In this document: one piece after another, positions 52,978 through 61,677 of the stretch
Layout: every line of letters starts with the position of its first letter
Numbering within the stretch: position 1 is the stretch's first letter
Source of the DNA: UBA5794 sp964196275
GTDB taxonomy: Bacteria; Actinomycetota; Acidimicrobiia; Spongiisociales; UBA5794
Reading direction: 5' to 3'
Assembly (NCBI GenBank): GCA_964196275.1
Contig: CAXMSN010000114.1
Location: forward strand, 8,863-72,862
Length of the DNA: 64,000 bases
Notes under the pieces: model-generated
Seen by the model: only the letters and a program-made list of their open reading frames with translations
What the model was told of the DNA's origin: nothing
Databases searched by the model: none
Translations under genes and position numbers: made by a program

Positions 52978-54726
52978 ATGGATGGCTCTACGCGGCGACT
53001 GGCTGCGATCTTGGTTACGGACGTTGTCGGGTACTCGGCGCTGATGGCTGAGGACGAAGCTGGCACCCTCGCCGCCCTCTTGGCGCATCGGAACGCCACC
53101 GACCCTGTCATCTTGAATCATGGGGGGCGGATCGTGAAGTCCACCGGCGACGGCGTACTCGTTGAGTTCGCATCGGCCACCGCAGCGGTCTCAGCGGCGT
53201 CGCAGGTACAAGAGTTGATGCTGGAACGAAACGCAGAACTGCCGGAGTCTCGACGGATGCTCGTGCGTCTCGGAATCAACCTTGACGAGATAGTGGTGGA
53301 TGACACAGGCGACATCTTCGGCGACGGTGTCAACGTCGCGGCGAGGGTGGAGACGCTCTCCGACCCTGGCGGCATCGCTGTTACGAACGCCGTCTACGAA
53401 GCGGTGAGAGGAAAGACGGAGGCTGAATTCACCGACGATGGTGAGCACGATCTCAAGAACATCCCTCGGCCGGTGCGGGTGTGGAAGACCCTGGGCACAC
53501 CGACGGCGGAGACCTCATCGGATCCGGTTCGGCGAACACTCGCCACTGTTGCCGTGCTGCCGTTCGACAACATGAGCGATGACGCTGCGCAGGAGTATTT
53601 CTCAGACGGCATCACCGAGGACCTCATCACGGCGCTTTCCTACGATGCGTACCTGGCCGTGGTCGCCCGGAACTCGACGTTTGCGTACAAGGGACACTCC
53701 AGGGACATCCGAACCATCGCACGCGAACTCGATGCGACGCACGTCATCGAAGGCAGCGTCCGAAAATCGGGTAGCCGAATCAGGGTGACGGCGCAGCTCA
53801 TCGACGCCGAGACTGGCCATCACGTCTGGGCTGAACGGTACGACCGGGAACTACACGACATCTTCGACGTCCAGGATGAACTGGTTGACGCGATCAGAGC
53901 CAGACTCACACCGGCACTGTGGGAGACGGCTGGGCGCCGGAGATCCACAGGCGACATCGGCTCCTTCGACGCATGGGATCTGACGATACGCGGACAGTTC
54001 GAGGCAAATCGGTACACGATCGAGGGACTCCTCGCCGGAATCGAGTTCTTCGACAGTGCCAAAGCGCTCGATCCAACATTTGCAGAGGCCTTCGCATACT
54101 CAGCCAGAGCCTGGTTCTTCCTCGCGTTCTTTGGCTGGCGCGACGACACCGTCAACCCCTGGCACCGTGGCGGGGAAGACGCTGAACTCGCCTACGCACT
54201 TGCGAGCGACAACTACCAGACGTTGGGCGCGATGACGCTGGCGACGGGCTTGGCAGGAGATGTCGATGAAGCCAAGCGACTGGCCCACAGGATGGTCGAA
54301 CTCAACCCGCTCGGTTATCTCGGCTTCCACGTGTTGGGAGCGATCTTGGCAGGAGAAGGCAGGCTGGACGAAGCCGTCGAGGCGTCCACGAACGCGTGGA
54401 GGCTCGGCCGCCACGAACCTTTGCGTTTCGACACAGCGAGCGACCTCGGCTATGCCCATTACCTCCTCGGCAGTTACGAGGCGGCCGTGGCGTGGGGAAG
54501 GCAGTCCGTCGATCTTGTACCCGACTACCTGCAATCGAACATGCTGTTGGCTCTGGCGTATGCACAGCTCGGACGGACAGAAGAGGGGCAGCGACACGTC
54601 GACAACATGCTCGCTTCGAGGCCGGGCTTCAGTTGTGCGAAGCAACGCACACGTTGGGTGTACCGACGCGAACAGGATCGTGACCTCCTCACCGATGGCC
54701 TGATCAAGGCGGGTCTACCTGAGTAA
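52978..54726 (+). CDS. Class III nucleotide cyclase fused to TolB-like and TPR domains
   Basis: A 582-residue protein. Residues about 1-175 are a class III cyclase domain with metal Asp15 in LVTDVVGYSALM and the GDGVNVAARVE block. Residues about 185-310 are a TolB/FlgO-like domain (VAVLPFDNMSDDAAQEYFSDGITEDL; HVIEGSVRKSGSRIRVTAQLID). The remainder is TPR-type helical repeats. It probably makes cAMP in response to a bound partner. No ribosome site is seen; TGTACT at 52964-52969 may be a -10 for a leaderless transcript. Confidence 0.85.
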   Translation: MDGSTRRLAAILVTDVVGYSALMAEDEAGTLAALLAHRNATDPVILNHGGRIVKSTGDGVLVEFASATAAVSAASQVQELMLERNAELPESRRMLVRLGINLDEIVVDDTGDIFGDGVNVAARVETLSDPGGIAVTNAVYEAVRGKTEAEFTDDGEHDLKNIPRPVRVWKTLGTPTAETSSDPVRRTLATVAVLPFDNMSDDAAQEYFSDGITEDLITALSYDAYLAVVARNSTFAYKGHSRDIRTIARELDATHVIEGSVRKSGSRIRVTAQLIDAETGHHVWAERYDRELHDIFDVQDELVDAIRARLTPALWETAGRRRSTGDIGSFDAWDLTIRGQFEANRYTIEGLLAGIEFFDSAKALDPTFAEAFAYSARAWFFLAFFGWRDDTVNPWHRGGEDAELAYALASDNYQTLGAMTLATGLAGDVDEAKRLAHRMVELNPLGYLGFHVLGAILAGEGRLDEAVEASTNAWRLGRHEPLRFDTASDLGYAHYLLGSYEAAVAWGRQSVDLVPDYLQSNMLLALAYAQLGRTEEGQRHVDNMLASRPGFSCAKQRTRWVYRREQDRDLLTDGLIKAGLPE

Positions 54727-54770
54727 CAGCAACGGTCGGTAGTCGCGACCTCGCCGGCACATCACCAACG

Positions 54771-55310
54771 TCAGCAGGCAATCGCCTCAGCCGACGTCAC
54801 TTGAGAAAGGAACGACACGATCATGTCATCGAGATCAGAATCGAGCGTTTCGAGCTTCGCCCGGGCATTGCCAACGGCGAGGTCGTGTGGAGGAAGGTCA
54901 GCCCGCATATTCGTGAGGATGAGGCGCATTCCCGCGAGCCCCGTAACTCCGCCACCTGCCCCGGGGGTAGCACTGACGAGACCGACCCTCTTGTCTTCAA
55001 GAGGGCGCTTGGTCACTCGGGACACCCAGTCGATCGCGTTTTTGAGCACGGGTGTCGGACCGCCGTTGTACTCGGGAGACACGATCACGACAGCTCTTGC
55101 GGATTTGATGAGGTCGTGAAGTTGAATCGCGGCCACCGGAGGGCCCTCTGCCTCTTCGAGGTCGAAGTTGTAGATGGGCATGTCGAAGTCTGCGAGGTCG
55201 ACGAACTGCGCATCGATGCCGCCCTCATTCGCAATCACTGCAATGTGCCGCGCCAACTCGGCGTTGAGCGACGCCTTTCGGGTCGACCCGGCGAGAATGA
55301 GCATGTCCAT
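54771..55310 (-). CDS. NADPH-dependent FMN reductase
   Basis: A 179-residue flavodoxin-like protein with the FMN phosphate loop LAGSTRKASLN and the SPEYNGGPTPVLKNAIDW motif of the SsuE/azoreductase group. It reduces FMN, quinones or azo compounds with NAD(P)H. It is divergent from cimA across a 120-base regulatory region. Confidence 0.87.
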   Translation of the reverse strand: MDMLILAGSTRKASLNAELARHIAVIANEGGIDAQFVDLADFDMPIYNFDLEEAEGPPVAAIQLHDLIKSARAVVIVSPEYNGGPTPVLKNAIDWVSRVTKRPLEDKRVGLVSATPGAGGGVTGLAGMRLILTNMRADLPPHDLAVGNARAKLETLDSDLDDMIVSFLSQVTSAEAIAC

Positions 55311-55394
55311 GAGAATCCGTCCAAAAGCCAGGTATATGCAATTGTAAACATATGGACGATTTTCGATATTCCGGTTGGTGTCCGCCTACTGACC

Positions 55395-55423
55395 TTGACC
55401 GCCACGGCGAAACCGTGCATACT
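55395..55423 (+). promoter_or_regulatory. Promoter of the cimA leader
   Basis: TTGACC (55395-55400) and CATACT (55418-55423) are separated by exactly 17 bases. The predicted transcript start, about 55430, lies two or three bases before the leader peptide ATG, so the leader would be translated from a nearly leaderless mRNA, as is common in actinobacteria. Confidence 0.6.
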
Positions 55424-55432
55424 CGTCGCTCC

Positions 55433-55471
55433 ATGACGAAACGAACCGCAACCACCATCATCATTACGTAG
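55433..55471 (+). CDS. Thr/Ile-rich leader peptide of the cimA attenuator
   Basis: A 12-codon ORF, MTKRTATTIIIT, ending in TAG. Five codons are Thr and three are consecutive Ile (ATC ATC ATT), flanked by ACC ACC and ACG. Citramalate synthase feeds isoleucine synthesis, so ribosome stalling at Ile (and Thr) codons would sense the pathway's product and its alternative precursor. A 10-bp terminator hairpin follows 32 bases later. The position, codon content and downstream structures agree with ribosome-mediated attenuation. Confidence 0.8.
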   Translation: MTKRTATTIIIT

Positions 55472-55530
55472 GCACACGCGTCCCAACCGACGTGTGTGCT
55501 GCCGAACCCTCCGAACCCGGAGGGTTCTTT
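55472..55530 (+). terminator. Attenuator hairpins upstream of cimA
   Basis: Hairpin 1: GCACACGCGTC (55472-55482) pairs with GACGTGTGTGC (55489-55499), one G-U pair. Hairpin 2: GAACCCTCCG (55504-55513) pairs perfectly with CGGAGGGTTC (55518-55527), loop AACC, followed by TTTCG. Hairpin 2 is the candidate terminator, hairpin 1 the pause or alternative structure. The exact antiterminator pairing is not obvious by eye. Confidence 0.7.
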
Positions 55531-55545
55531 CGTTGGAGTACAACC

Positions 55546-57126
55546 ATGAACAGAACAGTCGAGATCTACGACACCACGCTCAGAGATGGCATCCAGCAGG
55601 AGGGCATCTCCCTGACACCGCGCGACAAGTTGAAGATCTGCGCACTGCTCGATGATCTCGGCGTCGCCTATGTCGAAGGCGGGTGGCCAGGTGCCAACCC
55701 CAAAGAGGATGAGTTCTTCAGGCGGGCTCAGACGGAACTCGATATGACGAACGCGACGCTGGTCGCATTCGGCGCCACGCGGAAGGCCGGTATCCGGGTC
55801 GAAGATGACGCCCAGGTAGCCAAACTCCTCGAAGCGGGGACATCCACCGTGTGTCTTGTCGGAAAGTCGTGGGACTATCACGTCGAGCATGCGTTACGTA
55901 CTTCGCTCGACGAGGCGGTCGCGATGGTTGCGGACACGGTCGCCTACTTTCGCTCCCACGACCGCGAAGTGTTCTTCGACGCAGAGCACTTCTTCGACGG
56001 GTACCGAGACAACCCTGAATTTGCGACCGCCATCCTCCAGGGTGCCCTCGATGCGGGGGCAGCGAGGCTGGTCATGTGCGACACGAACGGTGGATTCCTT
56101 TCACACGAGGTGGAGAGGATCATCGGGGAGGTAACGGACAAGGTGTCAGATGGGACATTCGGCTGTCACTTCCACAACGACTCGGGGCTGGCCGTCGGCA
56201 ACTCGATCACGGCAGTACAGGCCGGAGTGCACCAGGTCCAAGGATGTGTCAACGGATACGGGGAACGAACAGGGAACGCTGATCTGTGCTCCGTGATCCC
56301 GAACCTCTCACTCAAGATGGACTACGAGACGATCCCCCGCGACCGAATCAGCAAGCTCACAACGATCTCCCATCACGTCGCCGAAGTCGTGAACCTGACA
56401 CTGAACCCCCATCTCCCCTACGTCGGGTCGTCTGCGTTCACCCACAAAGCCGGACTCCACACGTCTGCGATCGCAAGGAAGCCAGATGCGTATGAGCATC
56501 TCGATCCGACGTCGATCGGCAACGCAGCGCGTATGGTCGTGTCCGAACTCGCTGGCCGTTCAACGATCCTGGCAAAGGCAGACGCGTTCGGGCTCGATCT
56601 CGACGCTGACCAGGCACAACGCGTGGTCGATGCGATCAAGGAACGAGAGCATCTTGGGTATCTGTACGAAGCTGCAGGGGGATCGTTCGAGTTACTTGCT
56701 CGATCTGCTGCCGGGTGGGATCAGGACTTCTTTCAACTTGAGTCGTACCGGGTGTACGTCGAGAACCGACACGACGAGGTCATCGCTGAAGCCACCGTGA
56801 AGGTCGTCGTTGATGGTGAACGCATCGTCTCGACACGGGAGGGTGACGGCCCGGTGTCGGCGCTGGATCGGGCTCTGCGAGCTGCACTCGCGGGCCGCCA
56901 TCCCGAAGTAGATGCGATCAAGCTCACCGACTACCGCGTGCGCGACCTCGACAGTTCAGATGGCACGAGTGCACGCGTCCGGGTGCTGACAGAGCACAGC
57001 GACATTCACACCGTTTGGGGAAGCGTCGGCGTCCACCAGAACATCATCGACGCCTCGTGGACGGCGGTTTCGGATGGCTTGCTCATCGGGCTCGTCCGGC
57101 ACCACGAGCGGGGCCTCGAGGAATAA
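55546..57126 (+). CDS. cimA: (R)-citramalate synthase
   Basis: A 526-residue HMGL-like enzyme with catalytic DTTLRDG (residues 9-15), the typical YVEGGWPGANPKEDEFF segment, GCHFHNDSGLAVGNS and a C-terminal LeuA-type allosteric domain. The VEGGWPGANPK pattern marks the long CimA type rather than 2-isopropylmalate synthase. It condenses pyruvate and acetyl-CoA to citramalate, starting the threonine-independent isoleucine route. Start at 55546 behind TTGGAG; expression is probably governed by the attenuator upstream. Confidence 0.9.
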   Translation: MNRTVEIYDTTLRDGIQQEGISLTPRDKLKICALLDDLGVAYVEGGWPGANPKEDEFFRRAQTELDMTNATLVAFGATRKAGIRVEDDAQVAKLLEAGTSTVCLVGKSWDYHVEHALRTSLDEAVAMVADTVAYFRSHDREVFFDAEHFFDGYRDNPEFATAILQGALDAGAARLVMCDTNGGFLSHEVERIIGEVTDKVSDGTFGCHFHNDSGLAVGNSITAVQAGVHQVQGCVNGYGERTGNADLCSVIPNLSLKMDYETIPRDRISKLTTISHHVAEVVNLTLNPHLPYVGSSAFTHKAGLHTSAIARKPDAYEHLDPTSIGNAARMVVSELAGRSTILAKADAFGLDLDADQAQRVVDAIKEREHLGYLYEAAGGSFELLARSAAGWDQDFFQLESYRVYVENRHDEVIAEATVKVVVDGERIVSTREGDGPVSALDRALRAALAGRHPEVDAIKLTDYRVRDLDSSDGTSARVRVLTEHSDIHTVWGSVGVHQNIIDASWTAVSDGLLIGLVRHHERGLEE

Positions 57127-57165
57127 CACAAACGCCCACCGTCTGCCATGCTTGAGGAAGCGAGC

Positions 57166-59118
57166 ATGGAGCGGAACATGACCAGACCGATCACGCCAGC
57201 AGACCTCTGGAACCTCCGTCGAGTCGGCCAACCCGAACATGTTCCGAACACCACGAAGGCTGTCGTGGCCGTCTCCGATTACCACGACGACGGCAAGGAG
57301 GCCAGCGTCCTCCACCTCGTCGACCGCGACGGTACGACCGTGCAGATCACCGACCGCGGCATCAAGGCGACATCGCCATCTCCGTCACCAGACGGCGGGC
57401 GAATCGCGTTCCTCGGATTGACGGGCGGGGGCGAGGACAGCCAGATCTATGTGGTCCCGGGTTCCGGCGGAGATGCAACCAAGGTCACCGACTTCCCTCG
57501 TGGCGTTCGCGCGTTCGAGTGGGTCCCCGGCAGCAATGCGCTCATCGCCGCCGTGCGCCTCTACAGGGATCACCTGACAGTCGAAGCCACCGCCTCACAC
57601 AAAGAGGACAGAGAAGACAAGACGCTGCCTGTCGTCACCGAGGATCGCAACTACCGGTTCTGGAAGAGATGGCTTGCGGGAGAAACGATCGATCATCTCT
57701 TCGTCATCGACCTCGACTCCGGTGAATCAGAGGATCTGACACCGAACATCGACAAGCTCATCGCGTATGACGACATCGCAGGCACCTTCACGGTCACTCC
57801 CGACGGAGCTACGGTCATCTTCACGCTCGATGCGACTGAGCCGGCATGGGACTACCCGGAGTTCACGCTGCACCGGGTACCCGTCGCTGGTGGCCGGGTC
57901 GAGGAGATCGCAACGATGCCAGCGGCCCGACACTCGCGGCCGAGAGTTTCGCCTGATGGCTCAACGCTCGTGTACGGAGCACAGTTCGAGCATGCGTACT
58001 ACGCAGACCTCGTCCGGCTCGTTTCACATCATCTCGCAACCGGTACCGAACAGATCCTCACCTCCAGCTGGGATCGATCAGCAGGGGGCTGGGAATTCAT
58101 CGACAACGAGTGTCTGGTCCTACACGCCGAGGACGAGGGGCATCTCCGGATATTCACAACGTCGCTCGATGAACGCACGCCGACACCGGTCACGGGCGGC
58201 AGCTCCAACCATGGTGCGCGCGTCGGCGTCGACTGTTACTGGCACCGGCACGAGTCCATGCACCAGCCGCCGGAAGTGGCGGTCACCTCCAGCGGACACA
58301 CCAGCCTTGTAACCAAGTTCAATGCGGACCTGCTCGGCGAAATCGATCTGAGGCCCGCCGAAGAGATCCGCTTCGAAGGTGCTCAAGGCGATCAGATCCA
58401 GGCTTTCATCGTGGAACCTCCGGGATTCACCTCAGGCACCACATGGCCATTGGTCCACAACGTCCATGGTGGGCCTCACAACGGCGTCATGGACGCGTGG
58501 CATTGGCGATGGAACCCGCAGGTCATGGCCGCGGCGGGCAGAGTCGTCGTGTCCGTGAACTTCCACGGATCGTCATCGTTCGGAGACGCGTTCACCAGAT
58601 CGATCCGTACAGCATGGGGAGACATGCCGCTCCAGGACATCGATGCGGCAACGGACCACATGTTGGGCCTCGGCTTCATCGATGAGGATCGCATGGCGAT
58701 CGCAGGTGGCTCGTACGGCGGGTACCTCGTCACATGGATTGCGACCCAAACAGATCGATACGCAGCCTCGATCTGCCACGCCGGGGTCACGGACCTTCTC
58801 GGCCAGTGGGCATCCGACCTCACCGAGGGCAGAGAGATCGCGGTCGGGGGCGTCCCCTGGGAGGACATGGACGCCGTTCAGCGGTGGTCGCCGATGGCTC
58901 ATACGCACGACATCGTCACGCCGACATTGGTGATCCACGGAGAGCTCGACTACCGCGTTGTCGCAACGCAGGGTCTTGTCCTCTACGGCGTGCTGAAGCA
59001 CAAGGGTGTTCCGTCTCGACTGGTGTACTACCGCGACGAGGGCCACTGGATCGAGAAGCAGCCGAACGCTCTTCACTGGTGGGGCGAGTTCCTCGGCTGG
59101 CTTGACCGCTGGATCTGA
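57166..59118 (+). CDS. S9-family prolyl oligopeptidase-like peptidase
   Basis: A 650-residue protein with an N-terminal beta-propeller (WD40-like beta repeats such as SPSPSPDGGRIAFLG and PRVSPDGSTLVYG) and a C-terminal alpha/beta hydrolase domain. The catalytic Ser is in GGSYGGYLVTW, the Asp in HGELDYRV and the His in DEGHWI. It cleaves short peptides in the cytoplasm (no signal peptide). Start at 57166 is favoured by GAGGAA eight bases upstream; other in-frame Met codons flank it. It follows cimA by 39 bases. Confidence 0.88.
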   Translation: MERNMTRPITPADLWNLRRVGQPEHVPNTTKAVVAVSDYHDDGKEASVLHLVDRDGTTVQITDRGIKATSPSPSPDGGRIAFLGLTGGGEDSQIYVVPGSGGDATKVTDFPRGVRAFEWVPGSNALIAAVRLYRDHLTVEATASHKEDREDKTLPVVTEDRNYRFWKRWLAGETIDHLFVIDLDSGESEDLTPNIDKLIAYDDIAGTFTVTPDGATVIFTLDATEPAWDYPEFTLHRVPVAGGRVEEIATMPAARHSRPRVSPDGSTLVYGAQFEHAYYADLVRLVSHHLATGTEQILTSSWDRSAGGWEFIDNECLVLHAEDEGHLRIFTTSLDERTPTPVTGGSSNHGARVGVDCYWHRHESMHQPPEVAVTSSGHTSLVTKFNADLLGEIDLRPAEEIRFEGAQGDQIQAFIVEPPGFTSGTTWPLVHNVHGGPHNGVMDAWHWRWNPQVMAAAGRVVVSVNFHGSSSFGDAFTRSIRTAWGDMPLQDIDAATDHMLGLGFIDEDRMAIAGGSYGGYLVTWIATQTDRYAASICHAGVTDLLGQWASDLTEGREIAVGGVPWEDMDAVQRWSPMAHTHDIVTPTLVIHGELDYRVVATQGLVLYGVLKHKGVPSRLVYYRDEGHWIEKQPNALHWWGEFLGWLDRWI

Positions 59119-59239
59119 CCTCGGCCACCCGCCCGCGCGCTGAAGGCACGATCAGGGCGCTATCGACGCTGTGAATGCGTCCATAGAAATCTCACAATTT
59201 CTTACTCATTCACTATGCATTACATCACAATCATGGTAT

Positions 59240-59280
59240 CTTGTGAAAAGAGTCACAAGAGCTTGTGAAAGATATCACAG
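59240..59280. promoter_or_regulatory. Two CRP/GlxR-type operators in tandem
   Basis: Two perfect TGTGA-N6-TCACA palindromes at 59242-59257 and 59264-59279, centres exactly 22 bp apart (two helical turns). The first extends to a 7+7 palindrome (CTTGTGA/TCACAAG). Another TCACAA half-site is at 59225. The motif equals the consensus bound by CRP/GlxR-family cAMP receptors. The 201-base gap is otherwise AT-rich, with GGGAGAAAGTAGGAA as the downstream gene's ribosome site. Confidence 0.8.
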
Positions 59281-59319
59281 GTGCTTCAGGGAGATGTGGC
59301 TCTAGGGAGAAAGTAGGAA

Positions 59320-60063
59320 ATGAATATGAGAGACCGTCTACGAACCTTAGGGATCGCAACGATTGTCATTGGTGTCCTCTTCCTGTTCGGCGGCGGGTTC
59401 GCCTACACACAGGTCCAGGATGGCTATGACTCGCTCGGCGCTTTCAGCGAAGCACAGAACGTGACACTCAGCTACAACGACGACGGCCAACTGGTCGACA
59501 GAGGCACCACCGAAGGTGCTGATGCGATCAAGGCAATGCTCGTTGAAGACTGGGGCTACAAAGTGGTCGAGTCAGACCTTGACTCGAACGATCCGATCGT
59601 CAACACGGCGACGGAGTACATGTTCCAGATGGCAACCATCGGTTATCACATCCTCCACGGCACGCAAACTGTCGTTCTGGACGAAGCCGTCGAATACAAC
59701 GGCGAAACCTTTGCAGCAGGAACACACGAAATCGTGGTCAACACGGTCGGAAGCGAAGAGCGGATAGCAGCCGGACTCGGTGGCTATTGGACCGACTTCG
59801 ACCGTAGTCACCCGATCGAGGGTCCGGCACGTAGCCAGGCCTGGTCAGGTACAGCGCATGGATTGTTCGGTGAACTCGGTGTCGGCACCGTGACCCACTC
59901 AGCACTCCAGCTCGGACTTGGTATTGCCGCCCTCCTCGCAGGTCTCGGCCTTACCTTTGGCTTCATCGGCCTGGGGCTCGTATGGGCTTCCAGGGGCAAG
60001 GAATTTGCTCCCGTTCCAGAAACCGTGCCAGAAGCTTGGGTACCAAAGGACGCGACCATCTAG
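59320..60063 (+). CDS. Two-helix membrane protein of unknown function under CRP-type boxes
   Basis: A 247-residue protein with an N-terminal helix (residues about 10-30), a long extracytoplasmic domain (about 31-195) and a second helix near 200-228 with a short cytoplasmic tail ending in EAWVPKDATI. I do not recognise the family. Strong ribosome site, tandem CRP boxes and its own terminator make it an autonomous, probably cAMP-controlled unit. Confidence 0.72.
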   Translation: MNMRDRLRTLGIATIVIGVLFLFGGGFAYTQVQDGYDSLGAFSEAQNVTLSYNDDGQLVDRGTTEGADAIKAMLVEDWGYKVVESDLDSNDPIVNTATEYMFQMATIGYHILHGTQTVVLDEAVEYNGETFAAGTHEIVVNTVGSEERIAAGLGGYWTDFDRSHPIEGPARSQAWSGTAHGLFGELGVGTVTHSALQLGLGIAALLAGLGLTFGFIGLGLVWASRGKEFAPVPETVPEAWVPKDATI

Positions 60064-60084
60064 CGAAGGGGACCGCGACAGGAG

Positions 60085-60108
60085 AAAGGCCCCCTCACGG
60101 GGGCCTTT
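60085..60108. terminator. Bidirectional intrinsic terminator
   Basis: AAAGGCCCCC (60085-60094) pairs perfectly with GGGGGCCTTT (60099-60108), loop TCAC, with T-rich sequence on both sides. It separates the convergent membrane protein and decarboxylase genes and ends 2 bases from the decarboxylase stop. Confidence 0.88.
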
Positions 60109-60110
60109 CT

Positions 60111-61520
60111 TCATTTGGTTGTTGGATCGGCGGACAGATCGTCGATGAGCGTCCAAAGGGCGTCAACGTGCTCTTGCGCTGTGTGGGTCTGCCCAACAGC
60201 GACCCTGATGATGTCTGTTTCTGCCACGGTCGAGTGCGTGACCGCTACGGACCCGGATGCATTCATCGCCCCGGCGAGCTCTCGTGTTCGATCGTTGCCG
60301 TCCCGATGCACGAAGCAGACCAATCCGAACGGATGCGGGGCGAAAAGATCGAAGCGTTCATCAGCTTCGATCTTCGCTGCGAGATCACCAGCCAGACGCA
60401 CGTGATCCCTGACAACCGCTCGGATACCCTCCGCGCCGTAGCTGCGGATGACCCACCACAGTTTGAGAGCACGGAATCGACGCCCGAGAGGCACGTGCCA
60501 GTCGCGGTAGTCGATGGTCCCACCTTCGTCTGAGCTGCCGTCTCGAAGGTATGGCGGCACGATGCTCAGCGTATCGATCAAAGGCCTCCGATCCGCGACC
60601 CACAGGACGCTGCAGTCGAAGTTCACCATCATCCACTTGTGCGGGTTGAACGAGTAGCTGTCGACCGACGCGACACCTGCCTGGTGATACCGGAACTCGG
60701 GAGCCAGCATCGCCGTCCCGGCGTATGCCGCATCGACGTGATGCCACAGACCGTAGTCCTTCGCCACAACGCTGACCTCGCCGACGGGGTCGACGGCGGT
60801 GGTCGCGGTCGTGCCGATCACTGACACCACCGCGATCGGCGTCAACCCGGCCTTCACATCAGCTTCGATGAGTCTCCGCAGTGAATCGACGTCCATCGCA
60901 AACTCATCATCTACGTCGACAACTCGGAAATGGCCGATTCCTGCGATCGTGCAACCCTTCTCCACTGATGAGTGCGCCTGCGATGATCCGTACACCACCA
61001 TGTCCTCAGCCGCAGCCGTGACCCGAGTCCGATGTCTGGCGACCACGAGAACGGCGTGCGTCGCATCAGAGGCGCTCATCTGGATCACCCCTCCCCCGGG
61101 GCCAGTCGACTTCCAATCTTGTGGAAGGTCCATGAGGTCGACGAGCCAGTCGAGCACCTTGGATTCGATCTCGGTGGCGGCGGGTGACGTCGACCACAGC
61201 ATGCCCTGGACGCCAAGGCCAGCGGACACAAGTTCGGCAAGGATGGACGGTGGTGAACTGTTCGCAGGGAAATACGCAAACCAGTTGGGAGACTGCCAAT
61301 GCGTCAGCCCCGGAACCACCACCTCATCGAGGTCGGCGAGCAGCCGATCGAATGACTCGGGATCTTCGGGAGCCGTATCCGGGAGCATCGACGCGATCTC
61401 ACCTGGCTGCACCGTCGAGAACACAGGAAGCTCGTCTACATGCTCCAGATAGTTGGCCACCCATTCAACGACGGCATGACCGTTCCTCCGAAACTCGTCC
61501 GGTGACATGTGCTCTGGCAT
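60111..61520 (-). CDS. PLP-dependent group II decarboxylase (aromatic-L-amino-acid decarboxylase-like)
   Basis: A 469-residue PLP enzyme. The N-terminal region has PNWFAYFPANSSPPSILAE, typical of aromatic amino acid decarboxylases; the PLP Lys is in NPHKWMMVNFDCS and the cofactor Asp in HVDAAYAG. It probably removes CO2 from tyrosine, tryptophan or a related amino acid; the substrate is not decidable here. Start at 61520 (MPEHMSPDEFR). Confidence 0.87.
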   Translation of the reverse strand: MPEHMSPDEFRRNGHAVVEWVANYLEHVDELPVFSTVQPGEIASMLPDTAPEDPESFDRLLADLDEVVVPGLTHWQSPNWFAYFPANSSPPSILAELVSAGLGVQGMLWSTSPAATEIESKVLDWLVDLMDLPQDWKSTGPGGGVIQMSASDATHAVLVVARHRTRVTAAAEDMVVYGSSQAHSSVEKGCTIAGIGHFRVVDVDDEFAMDVDSLRRLIEADVKAGLTPIAVVSVIGTTATTAVDPVGEVSVVAKDYGLWHHVDAAYAGTAMLAPEFRYHQAGVASVDSYSFNPHKWMMVNFDCSVLWVADRRPLIDTLSIVPPYLRDGSSDEGGTIDYRDWHVPLGRRFRALKLWWVIRSYGAEGIRAVVRDHVRLAGDLAAKIEADERFDLFAPHPFGLVCFVHRDGNDRTRELAGAMNASGSVAVTHSTVAETDIIRVAVGQTHTAQEHVDALWTLIDDLSADPTTK

Positions 61521-61677
61521 GCCCACATGGTGGCACACCCCGGCAGGCTGGAGTCAGAAGGAATTCCATCGATCTGTGTCGGCAACAACCTGATCGTCGT
61601 TCGAAATACTCCGGAGACTCTTCGGGTTGTCGTATAGGTGTACGGTGGCCGAGAACGGCTAGAAAGAAGGAGCCAGC

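Noticed and set aside
52768..53121. 118-codon N-terminal extension of trpS
   Set aside because: It translates heptamer and palindrome repeats and has no synthetase similarity; a GTG with a good ribosome site marks the true start.
52978..54726. Recent horizontal acquisition of the cyclase gene
   Set aside because: GC content and codon use look like the neighbours by eye and no mobile element ends are present; the repeat module upstream is of the same families found beside core genes.
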